Assembly: GCA_946408995.1 (NCBI GenBank)
Contig: CAMJUL010000011.1
Coordinates: forward strand, 1-60,650
Direction: 5' to 3'
Source: an uncultured Clostridia bacterium
GTDB taxonomy: Bacteria > Bacillota > Clostridia > Christensenellales > Aristaeellaceae
DNA: 60,650 nt
This document shows, piece after piece, positions 41,185 through 49,044 of the stretch. The first letter of the stretch is position 1, and each line of letters opens with the position of its first letter. The notes beneath the pieces were generated by a model that saw nothing but the letters and a program-made list of their open reading frames with translations, was not told the origin of the DNA and searched no databases. The translations under genes and the position numbers were made by a program.

Positions 41185-42603
41185 GTGAAGCAGATCCGGA
41201 ACAACATCCTGCGGCTTGTGCCGCTCCTTACGGCGCTGTTCGTGCTGCTGGGGGTTTACGGCGGGGTCAGCCTGGCGGTGAACGGGGGACGGTGGTTTTC
41301 CTCCTCGGCCAACACCTATGTGCGGCGACTGAAAAAAACGGTCACCGAGGGGAGCGTCTTCGACCGGAAGGGGACCCTTCTTGCCTGGTCTGAGGGCGAA
41401 AAGCGCCTGTACGCGGCGGACGAGTGGACGCGGCGGGGGCTGGTGCATGTCCTTGGGGATACCGAGGGGTATGTGGCCAACGGCGTCGAAAGCTTTATGA
41501 GCTACTATTTATACGGGTTTGACCAGCCCTTTTCGGAGGAGGCCGTCCGGTATTTGCGGGGGGAACCCAAAAGGGGCGACGATGTGCACCTGACCGTGGA
41601 CGCGTCTTTGTCTGCCTACATCCAGCAGCGGTTCCCCAAGGGATACCGCGGGTGCGCCGCGGTGATGAATTACCTTACCGGCGAGGTGCTGGCGCTGTGC
41701 TCCTTCCCCTCCTTTGACCCGGCCCAGGGGGCGGAGCAGGCCAAGGGCGCCTGGGGGCAGCCCTTCTTCAACCGGGCCCTGCAGGGATTGTATGCCCCCG
41801 GTTCCACCTTCAAGATCGTCACCCTCGCCGCCGCGCTCAGGAACCTGGAAAACGCCATGGAGCGGGAATGGATCTGTACGGGGCAGCTGACGCTGAACGA
41901 TCACCTGATCACTGACGCGGGCACGGACCTTGCAAGACAGGTCTATGTCCGGCACGGGACGCTGGATTTGAGAAGGGCCTTCGCGGTTTCCTGCAATAAC
42001 ACCTTTGCCATGACTGCGGTGGAGGTGGGGGACGCGAACCTGAAAAAAACGGCGGAGGACTTTGCCGTTGGGGTCAATTTCCTGTTTCCGGACCTGGTGG
42101 TGGAAAATTCCTCCTATCCGGACAAAAACCGGACCGAGCGGGAGATCGCCATGACCGGCATCGGGCAGAGCGCGCTGCAGGTGACGCCCATGCACATGCT
42201 TTTGATCGCCGCCTCCATCGCCAATGACGGGGTCATGATGGAGCCGACGCTGCTACAGGCGGTGGTCCGCCCCGGGGGGGACACGGTCCGGAAGATGGAA
42301 AGCAGGGCGTTCAGAAGGACCGTGGACGCCGAAACGGCCGCTGTGATCCGCCGCTGCATGCGGGAAGCGGTGGTGAACGGCACCGGGAGCGGCGCCGGGG
42401 TAAATGGACTGAAGGTCTGCGGGAAAACCGGCAGCGCCGAGATCGACGGCCAGAAAAACACCAACGCCTGGTTCGTCGGGTTTCTGGAGGAGGCCGGAGC
42501 TCCTTATGCCGTCTGTGTCCTGGTGGAGGACGCGGGGGGCGGCGGGACCGCCGCGGCGCCTGTGGCGGGGGACATTTTCCGCTTTCTGACGGGGAACCCG
42601 TAG
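41185..42603 (+). CDS. Class B penicillin-binding protein, PbpA-like
   Basis: The 472-residue transpeptidase has an N-terminal anchor (about 10-32), a short pedestal with EGSVFDRKGTLLAWS, and the catalytic motifs S207-x-x-K210 (GSTFKI), SCNN, and K414-T-G (CGKTGSAE). It is much shorter than the PBP2 at 21784 and resembles the small PbpA type found next to FHA and SEDS genes. It would cross-link glycan made by its neighbour. It starts 24 nt after the SEDS gene with AAAGGAGGAGG upstream. Confidence 0.92.
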   Translation: MKQIRNNILRLVPLLTALFVLLGVYGGVSLAVNGGRWFSSSANTYVRRLKKTVTEGSVFDRKGTLLAWSEGEKRLYAADEWTRRGLVHVLGDTEGYVANGVESFMSYYLYGFDQPFSEEAVRYLRGEPKRGDDVHLTVDASLSAYIQQRFPKGYRGCAAVMNYLTGEVLALCSFPSFDPAQGAEQAKGAWGQPFFNRALQGLYAPGSTFKIVTLAAALRNLENAMEREWICTGQLTLNDHLITDAGTDLARQVYVRHGTLDLRRAFAVSCNNTFAMTAVEVGDANLKKTAEDFAVGVNFLFPDLVVENSSYPDKNRTEREIAMTGIGQSALQVTPMHMLLIAASIANDGVMMEPTLLQAVVRPGGDTVRKMESRAFRRTVDAETAAVIRRCMREAVVNGTGSGAGVNGLKVCGKTGSAEIDGQKNTNAWFVGFLEEAGAPYAVCVLVEDAGGGGTAAAPVAGDIFRFLTGNP

Positions 42604-42618
42604 CCCTCTTGCCCGGCA

Positions 42619-42656
42619 TGGTATAATGGAAAAGATCCGGGGGGGACAGCCCCGGA
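42619..42656 (+). promoter_or_regulatory. Extended -10 promoter and 5' hairpin of uvrA
   Basis: TGGTATAAT (42619-42627) is a perfect extended -10. The leader begins with TCCGGGG (42636-42642) pairing to CCCCGGA (42650-42656). No LexA/DinR-like box was noticed. Confidence 0.7.
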
Positions 42657-42687
42657 ACCAAATCAATCGGGGGAAAACAGATTTTTG

Positions 42688-45522
42688 ATGCAGGATAGGA
42701 TCATTGTAAGAGGCGCCAGACAGCACAACCTGAAAAACGTGGACCTGGAGGTGCCCAGGAACCAGCTGGTGGTTTTTACGGGGCTTTCCGGCTCCGGCAA
42801 ATCCTCCCTGGCGTTTGATACCATCTATGCCGAAGGACAGCGGCGCTATGTGGAAAGCATGTCCAGCTACGCCAGGCAGTTCCTTGGGCAGATGGACAAG
42901 CCGGACGTGGACTCCATCGAGGGCCTTTCTCCGGCCATTTCCATCGACCAGAAGACCACGGCGCGCAATCCCCGCTCCACCGTGGGGACGGTGACGGAGG
43001 TGTATGATCACCTGCGGCTGATGTACGCCCGGGTGGGGATGCCCCACTGCCCCAACTGCGGCAGGGAGATCCGCCGGCAGACCGTGGACGAAATGACCGA
43101 CGCCATCCTTTCCATGGGGGAGGGGACAAGGCTGATGATCCTTTCCCCGGTGGTCCGGGGGAAAAAGGGGACCCAGCAGAAGGTCATGGAGGACGCCCGG
43201 AAAAACGGGTATGCCCGCATCCGCGCGGACGGGGAGGTCTACGACCTGGACGATCCGCCGGAACTGGACAAAATGAAGAAGCACAACCTGGACATCGTGG
43301 TGGACCGCCTGGTGATCCGGGAAGGCATCCTTCAGCGCCTGACGGATTCCCTGGAGACCGCCCTGAGGCAGTCGGGAGGACTCGCGGTCTGCTTGGACGT
43401 TTCCTCGAACCGGGAGACGATGTTCTCCCAGAATTACGCCTGCCCGGAGTGCGGCATCAACATCGAGGAGCTTTCCCCGCGGATGTTTTCCTTCAACTCG
43501 CCCTTCGGGGCCTGTCCGGCCTGCTCGGGCCTGGGGGAAAGGATGCGGGTCAGCGAGGACCGGGTGGTCCCGGACGAGACCCTCAGCCTGAACGGCGGGG
43601 CCATCTCCTGCATGGGCTGGAACAGCGGGGAGAAGGATTCCACCGCCCACCAGATGTTCGCCGCCCTGGCGGAGGAATACGGCTTCTCGATGGATACGCC
43701 CTTTGAAACGCTGCCGGAAAAGGCCAGGCAGGTGGTCCTGTACGGGACGGGGGGCAAAAAAATCACCATCCGCTTTGGCAGCGGCTCCGCCGCGGGAAAG
43801 TACCAGACGGATTTTGAGGGGGTCATTCCCTCCCTGGAGCGGCGCTACCGGGAGACCGCCAGCGAGGGGATGCGGGAAATGTACGAGATGTACATGACCA
43901 GCGAGCCCTGCCCCGACTGCCGGGGGCGGAGGCTGCGCAGGGAATCCCTGGCGGTCACCGTGGGCGGGAAGAACATCGCCGAAGTCTGTGAAATGAATAT
44001 CCGGGACTGTCAGGCCTTCGTCAACGGCCTGACCTTGTCCCCCAATCAGAAGGCGGTGGCGGATCAGATCCTGCGGGAGATGAACGCGAAACTGGGATTC
44101 CTCAGGAACGTGGGCCTGGAATACCTGACGCTGAGCCGCGGGGCGGCTACCCTGTCCGGGGGCGAGGCCCAGCGCATCCGTCTGGCCAGTCAGATTGGCA
44201 GCGGCCTGACGGGGGTGCTGTACGTATTGGACGAGCCCTCCATTGGCCTGCACCAGCGGGACAACCGGAAGCTGCTGGATACCCTCAGGAGCCTGAGGGA
44301 CCTGGGGAACACCCTGATCGTGGTGGAGCACGACGAGGAGACCCTGCGGGCGGCGGATTATCTGGTGGACATCGGGCCGGGGGCCGGGGAGCACGGCGGC
44401 CGGGTCGTTGCCTATGGGACGGCGGAGGATGTCATGGCCTGCCCGGAAAGCATTACCGGCGCGTACCTGAGCGGCCGAAAAACCATCCCGGTCCCGGCCC
44501 GGCGGCGTGTCCCCAAAGGCTTTCTGACCGTCCGGGGCGCCAGGGAGCACAACCTGAAAAACATCGATGTGCGCTTCCCCCTGGGGGTCATGTGCTGCGT
44601 CACCGGGGTCTCGGGCAGCGGAAAATCCAGCCTGGTCAACGCCATCCTCTACGGCCACCTGGCCCACGCCCTGAACCGGGCCCATCCAAGGAGGGCGGAG
44701 TACGACCGGGTGGAGGGGACGGAACAGCTGGACAAGGTCATCGCCATCGACCAGAGCCCCATCGGCCGGACCCCCAGGAGCAACCCCGCCACCTACACCG
44801 GGCTGTTCGACCTGATCCGCCAGGTGTTTGCCCAGACGCCGGAGGCGAAGGTGCGTGGTTACAGGGAAAACCGCTTTTCCTTCAACGTCAAGGGCGGGCG
44901 GTGCGAGGCTTGTTCCGGGGACGGCGTGATCCGCATCGAAATGAATTTCCTGCCGGACCTGTATGTGCCCTGCGAGGTGTGCGGGGGAAAACGCTACAAC
45001 CGGGAGACCCTGGAGGTCCGCTACCGGGGGAAAACCATTGCGGACGTGCTGGACATGACCGTCGAGGAGGCCATGGAGCTGTTTGAGAACCATCCCCGGA
45101 TCATGACCCGCCTGCGTACCCTGTATGACGTGGGCCTTGGCTACATGCGCCTGGGGCAGAGCAGCACCACCCTGTCCGGCGGCGAGGCCCAGCGGGTGAA
45201 GCTGGCGACGGAACTGTCCAGGCGGGCCACAGGGCGGACGATGATCCTTCTGGACGAACCCACCACCGGCCTGCACGTGGACGATGTCAGCCGCCTGTGC
45301 GGCGTACTGCAGCGCCTGACGGACGCGGGGAACACGGTGCTGATCATCGAGCACAACCTGGACATCATCAAGACCGCGGATTACCTGATCGACCTGGGCC
45401 CGGAAGGCGGGGAAAAGGGCGGCACCGTCGTGGCCGAGGGGACGCCGGAAGAGGTTTGCCATGTGAGGGAGAGTTATACCGGGCAGTTCCTGGCGCCGAT
45501 CCTGAAGAAGGGGCGGGGCTGA
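42688..45522 (+). CDS. uvrA: Excinuclease ABC subunit A
   Basis: The 944-residue damage sensor of nucleotide excision repair has two ABC ATPase halves. They show [14 protein letters not shown] and [14 protein letters not shown] (Walker A), two signatures ([12 protein letters not shown] and [12 protein letters not shown]) and Walker B strands ending LDEPSIGLH and LDEPTTGLH. Zinc modules include CPNCG, CPECG/CPACSG and [17 protein letters not shown]. It acts with UvrB and UvrC, neither of which is in the window. An in-frame TTG directly precedes the ATG at 42688; the ribosome site (GGGGGAAAA) is rather distant, so the exact start is uncertain by one codon. Confidence 0.97.
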   Translation: MQDRIIVRGARQHNLKNVDLEVPRNQLVVFTGLSGSGKSSLAFDTIYAEGQRRYVESMSSYARQFLGQMDKPDVDSIEGLSPAISIDQKTTARNPRSTVGTVTEVYDHLRLMYARVGMPHCPNCGREIRRQTVDEMTDAILSMGEGTRLMILSPVVRGKKGTQQKVMEDARKNGYARIRADGEVYDLDDPPELDKMKKHNLDIVVDRLVIREGILQRLTDSLETALRQSGGLAVCLDVSSNRETMFSQNYACPECGINIEELSPRMFSFNSPFGACPACSGLGERMRVSEDRVVPDETLSLNGGAISCMGWNSGEKDSTAHQMFAALAEEYGFSMDTPFETLPEKARQVVLYGTGGKKITIRFGSGSAAGKYQTDFEGVIPSLERRYRETASEGMREMYEMYMTSEPCPDCRGRRLRRESLAVTVGGKNIAEVCEMNIRDCQAFVNGLTLSPNQKAVADQILREMNAKLGFLRNVGLEYLTLSRGAATLSGGEAQRIRLASQIGSGLTGVLYVLDEPSIGLHQRDNRKLLDTLRSLRDLGNTLIVVEHDEETLRAADYLVDIGPGAGEHGGRVVAYGTAEDVMACPESITGAYLSGRKTIPVPARRRVPKGFLTVRGAREHNLKNIDVRFPLGVMCCVTGVSGSGKSSLVNAILYGHLAHALNRAHPRRAEYDRVEGTEQLDKVIAIDQSPIGRTPRSNPATYTGLFDLIRQVFAQTPEAKVRGYRENRFSFNVKGGRCEACSGDGVIRIEMNFLPDLYVPCEVCGGKRYNRETLEVRYRGKTIADVLDMTVEEAMELFENHPRIMTRLRTLYDVGLGYMRLGQSSTTLSGGEAQRVKLATELSRRATGRTMILLDEPTTGLHVDDVSRLCGVLQRLTDAGNTVLIIEHNLDIIKTADYLIDLGPEGGEKGGTVVAEGTPEEVCHVRESYTGQFLAPILKKGRG

Positions 45523-45523
45523 A

Positions 45524-46519
45524 ATGGGACAGGAAGCGCCCCGGGAGGGACGGGTCCTTTTCGGGACCGCCGGGAACAGCCGAAGCTTTTACGCCTCCGG
45601 ATGCAAAACCAGTCTGGAGGCCCCCTCCTTCCTCCGGAAACGGGGCCTGGATGTGTATGAGCTGGCCTTCGGAAGAGGGATCTGGCTGCAGGAGAAGGAT
45701 CACGCCGCCTTCCGCGCGGAGGCGGAAAAGAATCACGTCACCCTCTCGGTCCACGCGCCTTATTTCATCAACCTGGCCAATCCGGACCGGGAAAAGATCC
45801 TTCGTTCCTTCGGATACCTTCTCGGGGCTGTCCGCGCGGCTGACGGCATCGGCGCGGCGGAAGTGGTGGTGCACGTCGGAAGCGGTATGAGACAGGAGCG
45901 GGGGGAGGCGCTGCGCCATGTCAGGGAGAACCTGTCGGAGGCCCTGACGCGCATGGCGGAGGAGGGCCTGTCCGGGGTGGCGCTTTGCCCGGAAACCATG
46001 GGCAAACCGGGGCAGATCGGAGACCTGGAAGAGATCCTGTCCCTTTGCGAGGGGGACGAAAGGCTTTTGCCCTGTGTGGATTTTGCCCATCTGCACGCCC
46101 TGTCGCGGGGAGGGTTGGACAGCCGGGAGGCCTTTGCCCGGGTGCTGGACACCCTGGAGCGGCGGCTGGGGAAGGAGCGCGCTCAAAGGACGCACATGCA
46201 TTTTTCAGCCATCCAGTACGGCGGCGCCGGGGAGATCCGGCACCTCACCTTCGGGGAGGCCGGGGGAGGCCCGCGGTTTGAGCTGCTGTCGCCGGAGCTG
46301 GCGGAAAGAGGCTTTCGCGGTTTGCTCATCTGTGAATGCGCCGGCACCCAGGCGGAGGACGCGAAAGCCATGCAGGACCGGTATGAGGCGGACCTCGCCC
46401 GGATTCGGGCGGGAAACCTGATGGAAAGGACGAAACAGCATGCAGGAAGACAGGAAGATGGAACCCCTGGAGCAGAAACCGCTGCAGACCCGGGAGGAAG
46501 CACGTCCCCTGACCTTTGA
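45524..46519 (+). CDS. Endonuclease IV-like TIM-barrel protein
   Basis: The 331-residue protein resembles the AP endonuclease 2 / Nfo superfamily. Metal-ligand-like motifs are SVHAPYFINLANP, VVVHVGSG, LCPETMGKPGQIGDLEEIL, CVDFAHLHALSRGG and THMHFSAIQYGGAGEIRH. Nfo enzymes cut DNA at abasic sites. The ATG follows the uvrA stop codon after 1 nt, so co-transcription with uvrA supports a repair role. The last 25 residues lie in the 80-nt overlap with the next gene and look non-conserved. A sugar-isomerase-like activity cannot be excluded. Confidence 0.83.
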   Translation: MGQEAPREGRVLFGTAGNSRSFYASGCKTSLEAPSFLRKRGLDVYELAFGRGIWLQEKDHAAFRAEAEKNHVTLSVHAPYFINLANPDREKILRSFGYLLGAVRAADGIGAAEVVVHVGSGMRQERGEALRHVRENLSEALTRMAEEGLSGVALCPETMGKPGQIGDLEEILSLCEGDERLLPCVDFAHLHALSRGGLDSREAFARVLDTLERRLGKERAQRTHMHFSAIQYGGAGEIRHLTFGEAGGGPRFELLSPELAERGFRGLLICECAGTQAEDAKAMQDRYEADLARIRAGNLMERTKQHAGRQEDGTPGAETAADPGGSTSPDL

Positions 46520-47120
46520 GCGCGTGGGGGAGGATGCCCTGAGCGTGCTGGGGGATGAGACCCTTTCCGCCCGGGAGGAAAGCAGGAAAGGGGCGGAGGG
46601 GGGAAAAACCTACCGGCAGCTGGTGTCCAGATACAAAAAAAGGCAGCACGATACCCTGGTGGACACGGTGACCACCGGCCTGAGCTACGCCGACGAAGTG
46701 GTGGTGGACCTGGGGCTGCTGGAGGATACGGGCCTTCTGGGGGAGATGGCCGAAACCATCACCGGGGCGCTGCCCTTCGCGGTGATCGCCGTGACCGAAC
46801 AGGCGAAGGTCATCATGGGCAAAAAAACCCAAAAAGAGGCCGTCAAGAACACGGTCTACCGCATGGTGAAAACCGGCGCCGCCATGGGCGCGGGCGCCCT
46901 GGCGGGCGCTGTGGCGGGATTGCCCGCGGCCATCCCCGCCGCCATCGGCGTGCGGGCGCTGCTGGACCAGCACAAGAGCAGGGCGATGCTGGGCAGCCGG
47001 ATCCTGGGAAGGACCCGGCGGCTGTCGGCCCTGAAGGAGAAAATGAGCCTGAAAAAACAGGTGGAGGACCTGACCCTCGGAACGGGGGAAAAGGACGGCT
47101 CCGCCTCCAAAGAAACCTGA
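46440..47120 (+). CDS. Unrecognised protein with a glycine/alanine-rich hydrophobic core
   Basis: The 226-residue product has a charged N-terminus of about 65 residues and an amphipathic region with YADEVVVDLGLLEDTGLLGEM. Two hydrophobic stretches follow (ALPFAVIAVTEQAKVIMG and a Gly/Ala-rich AAMGAGALAGAVAGLPAAIPAA), then a basic tail. It may insert in or associate with the membrane. The ATG at 46440 behind GAAAGGACG overlaps the previous gene by 80 nt in another frame; the ATG at 46458 is an alternative. I do not recognise the family. It ends about 30 nt before the HU promoter. Confidence 0.7.
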   Translation: MQEDRKMEPLEQKPLQTREEARPLTFERVGEDALSVLGDETLSAREESRKGAEGGKTYRQLVSRYKKRQHDTLVDTVTTGLSYADEVVVDLGLLEDTGLLGEMAETITGALPFAVIAVTEQAKVIMGKKTQKEAVKNTVYRMVKTGAAMGAGALAGAVAGLPAAIPAAIGVRALLDQHKSRAMLGSRILGRTRRLSALKEKMSLKKQVEDLTLGTGEKDGSASKET

Positions 47121-47148
47121 GAAGCCTTCAGGCTTGCTACAGAAAGGC

Positions 47149-47199
47149 TTGACAATCCCGGAAATGACGGTATACTGGTAGAAGGCTCCCTTCGGAGCC
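47149..47199 (+). promoter_or_regulatory. Promoter and 5' hairpin of the HU gene
   Basis: TTGACA (47149-47154), a 16-bp spacer and TATACT (47171-47176) form a strong promoter. GGCTCC (47184-47189) pairs with GGAGCC (47194-47199) around a CTTC loop, about 25 nt before AGGAGG. Confidence 0.85.
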
Positions 47200-47239
47200 C
47201 AGAAAGCGTTTAGAAGAGCATTTTAGGAGGTTTTTGTTT

Positions 47240-47515
47240 ATGAACAAGTCCGAACTCGTTGCCGCCATCGCCAATAAATGCGGAGTGACCAAGAAGGATA
47301 CCGAAGATGTGATCAATACCTTCATGGACGTAGTCAAGGACACCCTGAAGGCCGGCGAAAAGGTCCAGCTGATCGGCTTTGGCACCTTTGAGTGCAAGGA
47401 ATACGCCGCCCGCAAGGGCCGCAACCCCCAGACCGGCGAGGCCATTGAGATCGCCGCCCGCAAAGCGCCGGATTTCGCCGCCGGCAAAGCCCTGAAGGAC
47501 GCCATCAACGAGTAA
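47240..47515 (+). CDS. hup: Histone-like DNA-binding protein HU
   Basis: The 91-residue protein is a standard HU: MNKSELVAAIA, the dimer core, the GFGTF turn, and the DNA-grasping arm RKGRNPQTGEAIEI followed by AARKAPDFAAGKALKDAIN. It bends and compacts the chromosome. AGGAGG at 47225-47230 with 9-nt spacing fixes the ATG at 47240. It has a strong promoter and a following terminator. RqcP is encoded about 100 nt downstream, a pairing seen in other Bacillota. Confidence 0.97.
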   Translation: MNKSELVAAIANKCGVTKKDTEDVINTFMDVVKDTLKAGEKVQLIGFGTFECKEYAARKGRNPQTGEAIEIAARKAPDFAAGKALKDAINE

Positions 47516-47550
47516 GCGAACTCCCTGGAATAAAGGACGTTTTCGTCCGT

Positions 47551-47584
47551 GCCCGCCGTATCCCCGGATGCGGCGGGCGTTTTT
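47551..47584 (+). terminator. Terminator of the HU gene
   Basis: GCCCGCCG (47551-47558) pairs with CGGCGGGC (47571-47578), with an inner ATCC/GGAT stem, followed by GTTTTT. Confidence 0.9.
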
Positions 47585-47617
47585 GAACCGCTCCGGGGGA
47601 AGAGGAGAGGACCGGAA

Positions 47618-47890
47618 ATGAGGCTGGACAAATACCTGAAGGTTTCAAGGATCATCAAACGCCGCACAGTGGCCAAGGAGGCCTGCGACGGGGGCCGTGT
47701 CAGCGTGGGCGGCCGGGTGGCCAAGGCCGGCACCCTGGTGAAAGAAGGGGATGAACTGGAAATCCGCTTTGGCAGCCGGGTGGGGCGCTACAGGATCACC
47801 GATGTGCGGGAGGTGGTGCGCAAGGAAGAGGCCTCCGCCATGTATGAGGTGATCGAGGAGGACCCGGAAACCGCAAAGGAACGGGCATGA
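47618..47890 (+). CDS. rqcP: RqcP, S4-domain ribosome quality-control factor (YabO)
   Basis: The 90-residue protein matches YabO/RqcP nearly end to end: MRLDKYLKVSRIIKRRTVAK, GRVSVGGRVAKAGTLVKEGDELEIRFG and KKEEA-like RKEEASAMYEVIEE. RqcP binds stalled 50S subunits and helps RqcH add C-terminal alanine tails. AGAGGAGAGG precedes the ATG at 47618. In spore formers it precedes yabP/yabQ; here it is followed by an inverted-repeat element, and no sporulation gene is present, which hints at a non-sporulating lineage. Confidence 0.93.
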   Translation: MRLDKYLKVSRIIKRRTVAKEACDGGRVSVGGRVAKAGTLVKEGDELEIRFGSRVGRYRITDVREVVRKEEASAMYEVIEEDPETAKERA

Positions 47891-47899
47891 GGAGAAAAG

Positions 47900-48047
47900 G
47901 AACTGAAGACTGAAGAATAAAAAAGAAGGACGGCTTTCCGGCCGGACACAAAAAAGAAAGGGACGTCTCCTTCGACGCCCTCCCTGCGGTCCGAAGCATC
48001 GGACCGCTTTTTGTATTTTTAAGGATTAAGTCTTCAGTTTTCAGTTC
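47900..48047. repeat. MITE-like element with 17-bp inverted ends and internal terminators
   Basis: GAACTGAAGACTGAAGA (47900-47916) and TCTTCAGTTTTCAGTTC (48031-48047) are inverted repeats with one mismatch, bounding 148 bp without coding capacity. Inside, GCGGTCCGA/TCGGACCGC (47986-47994 with 47999-48007) plus TTTTT is a + strand terminator. A second stem around 47961-47980, followed by T-rich DNA on the minus strand, can end psuG. Similar ACTGAAGACTGAA tracts are, as I recall, common between genes of gut Clostridia. Confidence 0.7.
47986..48012 (+). terminator. Terminator downstream of rqcP
   Basis: A perfect 9-bp stem (GCGGTCCGA with TCGGACCGC) and an AGCA loop, then TTTTT. It lies inside the inverted-repeat element. 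Confidence 0.85.
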
Positions 48048-48056
48048 TAAATGTTC

Positions 48057-48971
48057 TTACAGTGCCGCGGCGATGCGGCTGGCCAGGGCGACGTTGTTGA
48101 GCACCAGGTGAATGTTGCTTTCCAGGCTGTCCCCGCCGGTGAGCTCACACACCCTTGCCAGCAGGAAGGGGGTGATCTCCTTGCCGTGGACGCCCTGCTG
48201 GTCCGCCTCCCGGAGGGCCTGCTCGATGGCGCCGTCGATCACATCCTTGGGCATGGCGTATTCCTCCGGAATGGGATTGGTGATCAGCATGCCGCCCTGG
48301 AAGCCCAGGGCCCGCTGGGCGCGGAGGATCGCGGCCAGTTCCTTGGGCGTATCCACACGGTAATCCACCTTCAATCCGGAGTGGGGGGTGTAAAAGCAGG
48401 GAAGCTCCTGGGTGCCGTAGCCCAGCACCGGGACCCCCAGGGTCTCCAGGTATTCCAGGGTCAGTTTCAGGTCCAGAATGGCCTTGGCGCCCGCACAGAC
48501 CACCGCTACGGGGGTGTGGGCCAGTTCCTGCAGGTCCGCGGAGATGTCCATGGTCTTTTCGGCCCCGCGGTGCACCCCGCCGATGCCGCCAGTGGCGAAG
48601 ACCCGGATCCCCGCCATGGCCGCCACGATCATGGTGGCGGCCACGGTGGTGGCGCCGTCCATGCCCCTGGCGCAGAGGATGGGCAGATCCCTGCGGCTCG
48701 CTTTGGTGACCCGGGTGCCTTCCCGGCCCAGATGATCGATCTGATCCTCCGTCAGGCCGGCGCAGAGCTTTCCGCCCAGAATGGCAATGGTGGCGGGCTC
48801 TGCGCCGTTGTCACGGGCGCATTTCTCGCAGGCCAGGGCGGTCTCCACATTCTGGGGATAGGGCATGCCGTGGGAGATGATGGTGCTCTCCAGCGCGATG
48901 ACGGGCCGGCCGGCCTCCAGGGCCTCCCTGACCCGGGGGGAGAGGGAAAGATACGGATTTGATGGGATCAT
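48057..48971 (-). CDS. psuG: Pseudouridine-5'-phosphate glycosidase
   Basis: The 304-residue enzyme cleaves pseudouridine 5'-phosphate to uracil and ribose 5-phosphate. Family motifs include ALESTIISHGMPYPQN, ATIAILGGKLCAGL, ATGGIGGVHRGAE, VVCAGAKAILD and LLITNPIP-like MLITNPIPEEYAM. GACAGGAGGAATCC precedes the ATG at 48971; upstream in-frame codons would overlap hemZ. No pseudouridine kinase (PsuK) or transporter gene is adjacent, so the phosphorylated substrate must come from elsewhere. It is probably read from the upstream operon. A stem-loop CGGCGGA/TCCGCCG (49010-48992) lies before its ribosome site. Confidence 0.93.
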   Translation of the reverse strand: MIPSNPYLSLSPRVREALEAGRPVIALESTIISHGMPYPQNVETALACEKCARDNGAEPATIAILGGKLCAGLTEDQIDHLGREGTRVTKASRRDLPILCARGMDGATTVAATMIVAAMAGIRVFATGGIGGVHRGAEKTMDISADLQELAHTPVAVVCAGAKAILDLKLTLEYLETLGVPVLGYGTQELPCFYTPHSGLKVDYRVDTPKELAAILRAQRALGFQGGMLITNPIPEEYAMPKDVIDGAIEQALREADQQGVHGKEITPFLLARVCELTGGDSLESNIHLVLNNVALASRIAAAL

Positions 48972-49044
48972 GGGGATTCCTCCTGTCTGTACGGCGGAAA
49001 GGCTCCGCCGGTCGATGGTGTTTTGTTCGCGGGAAAACGGACGG

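Noticed and set aside
42253-45462. Open frame of over 1000 codons opposite uvrA
   Set aside because: It has the same shadow composition; uvrA on the + strand is unambiguous.
47240-47890. Sporulation-linked yabP/yabQ/divIC block downstream of rqcP
   Set aside because: After rqcP only the inverted-repeat element and the convergent psuG gene are present.
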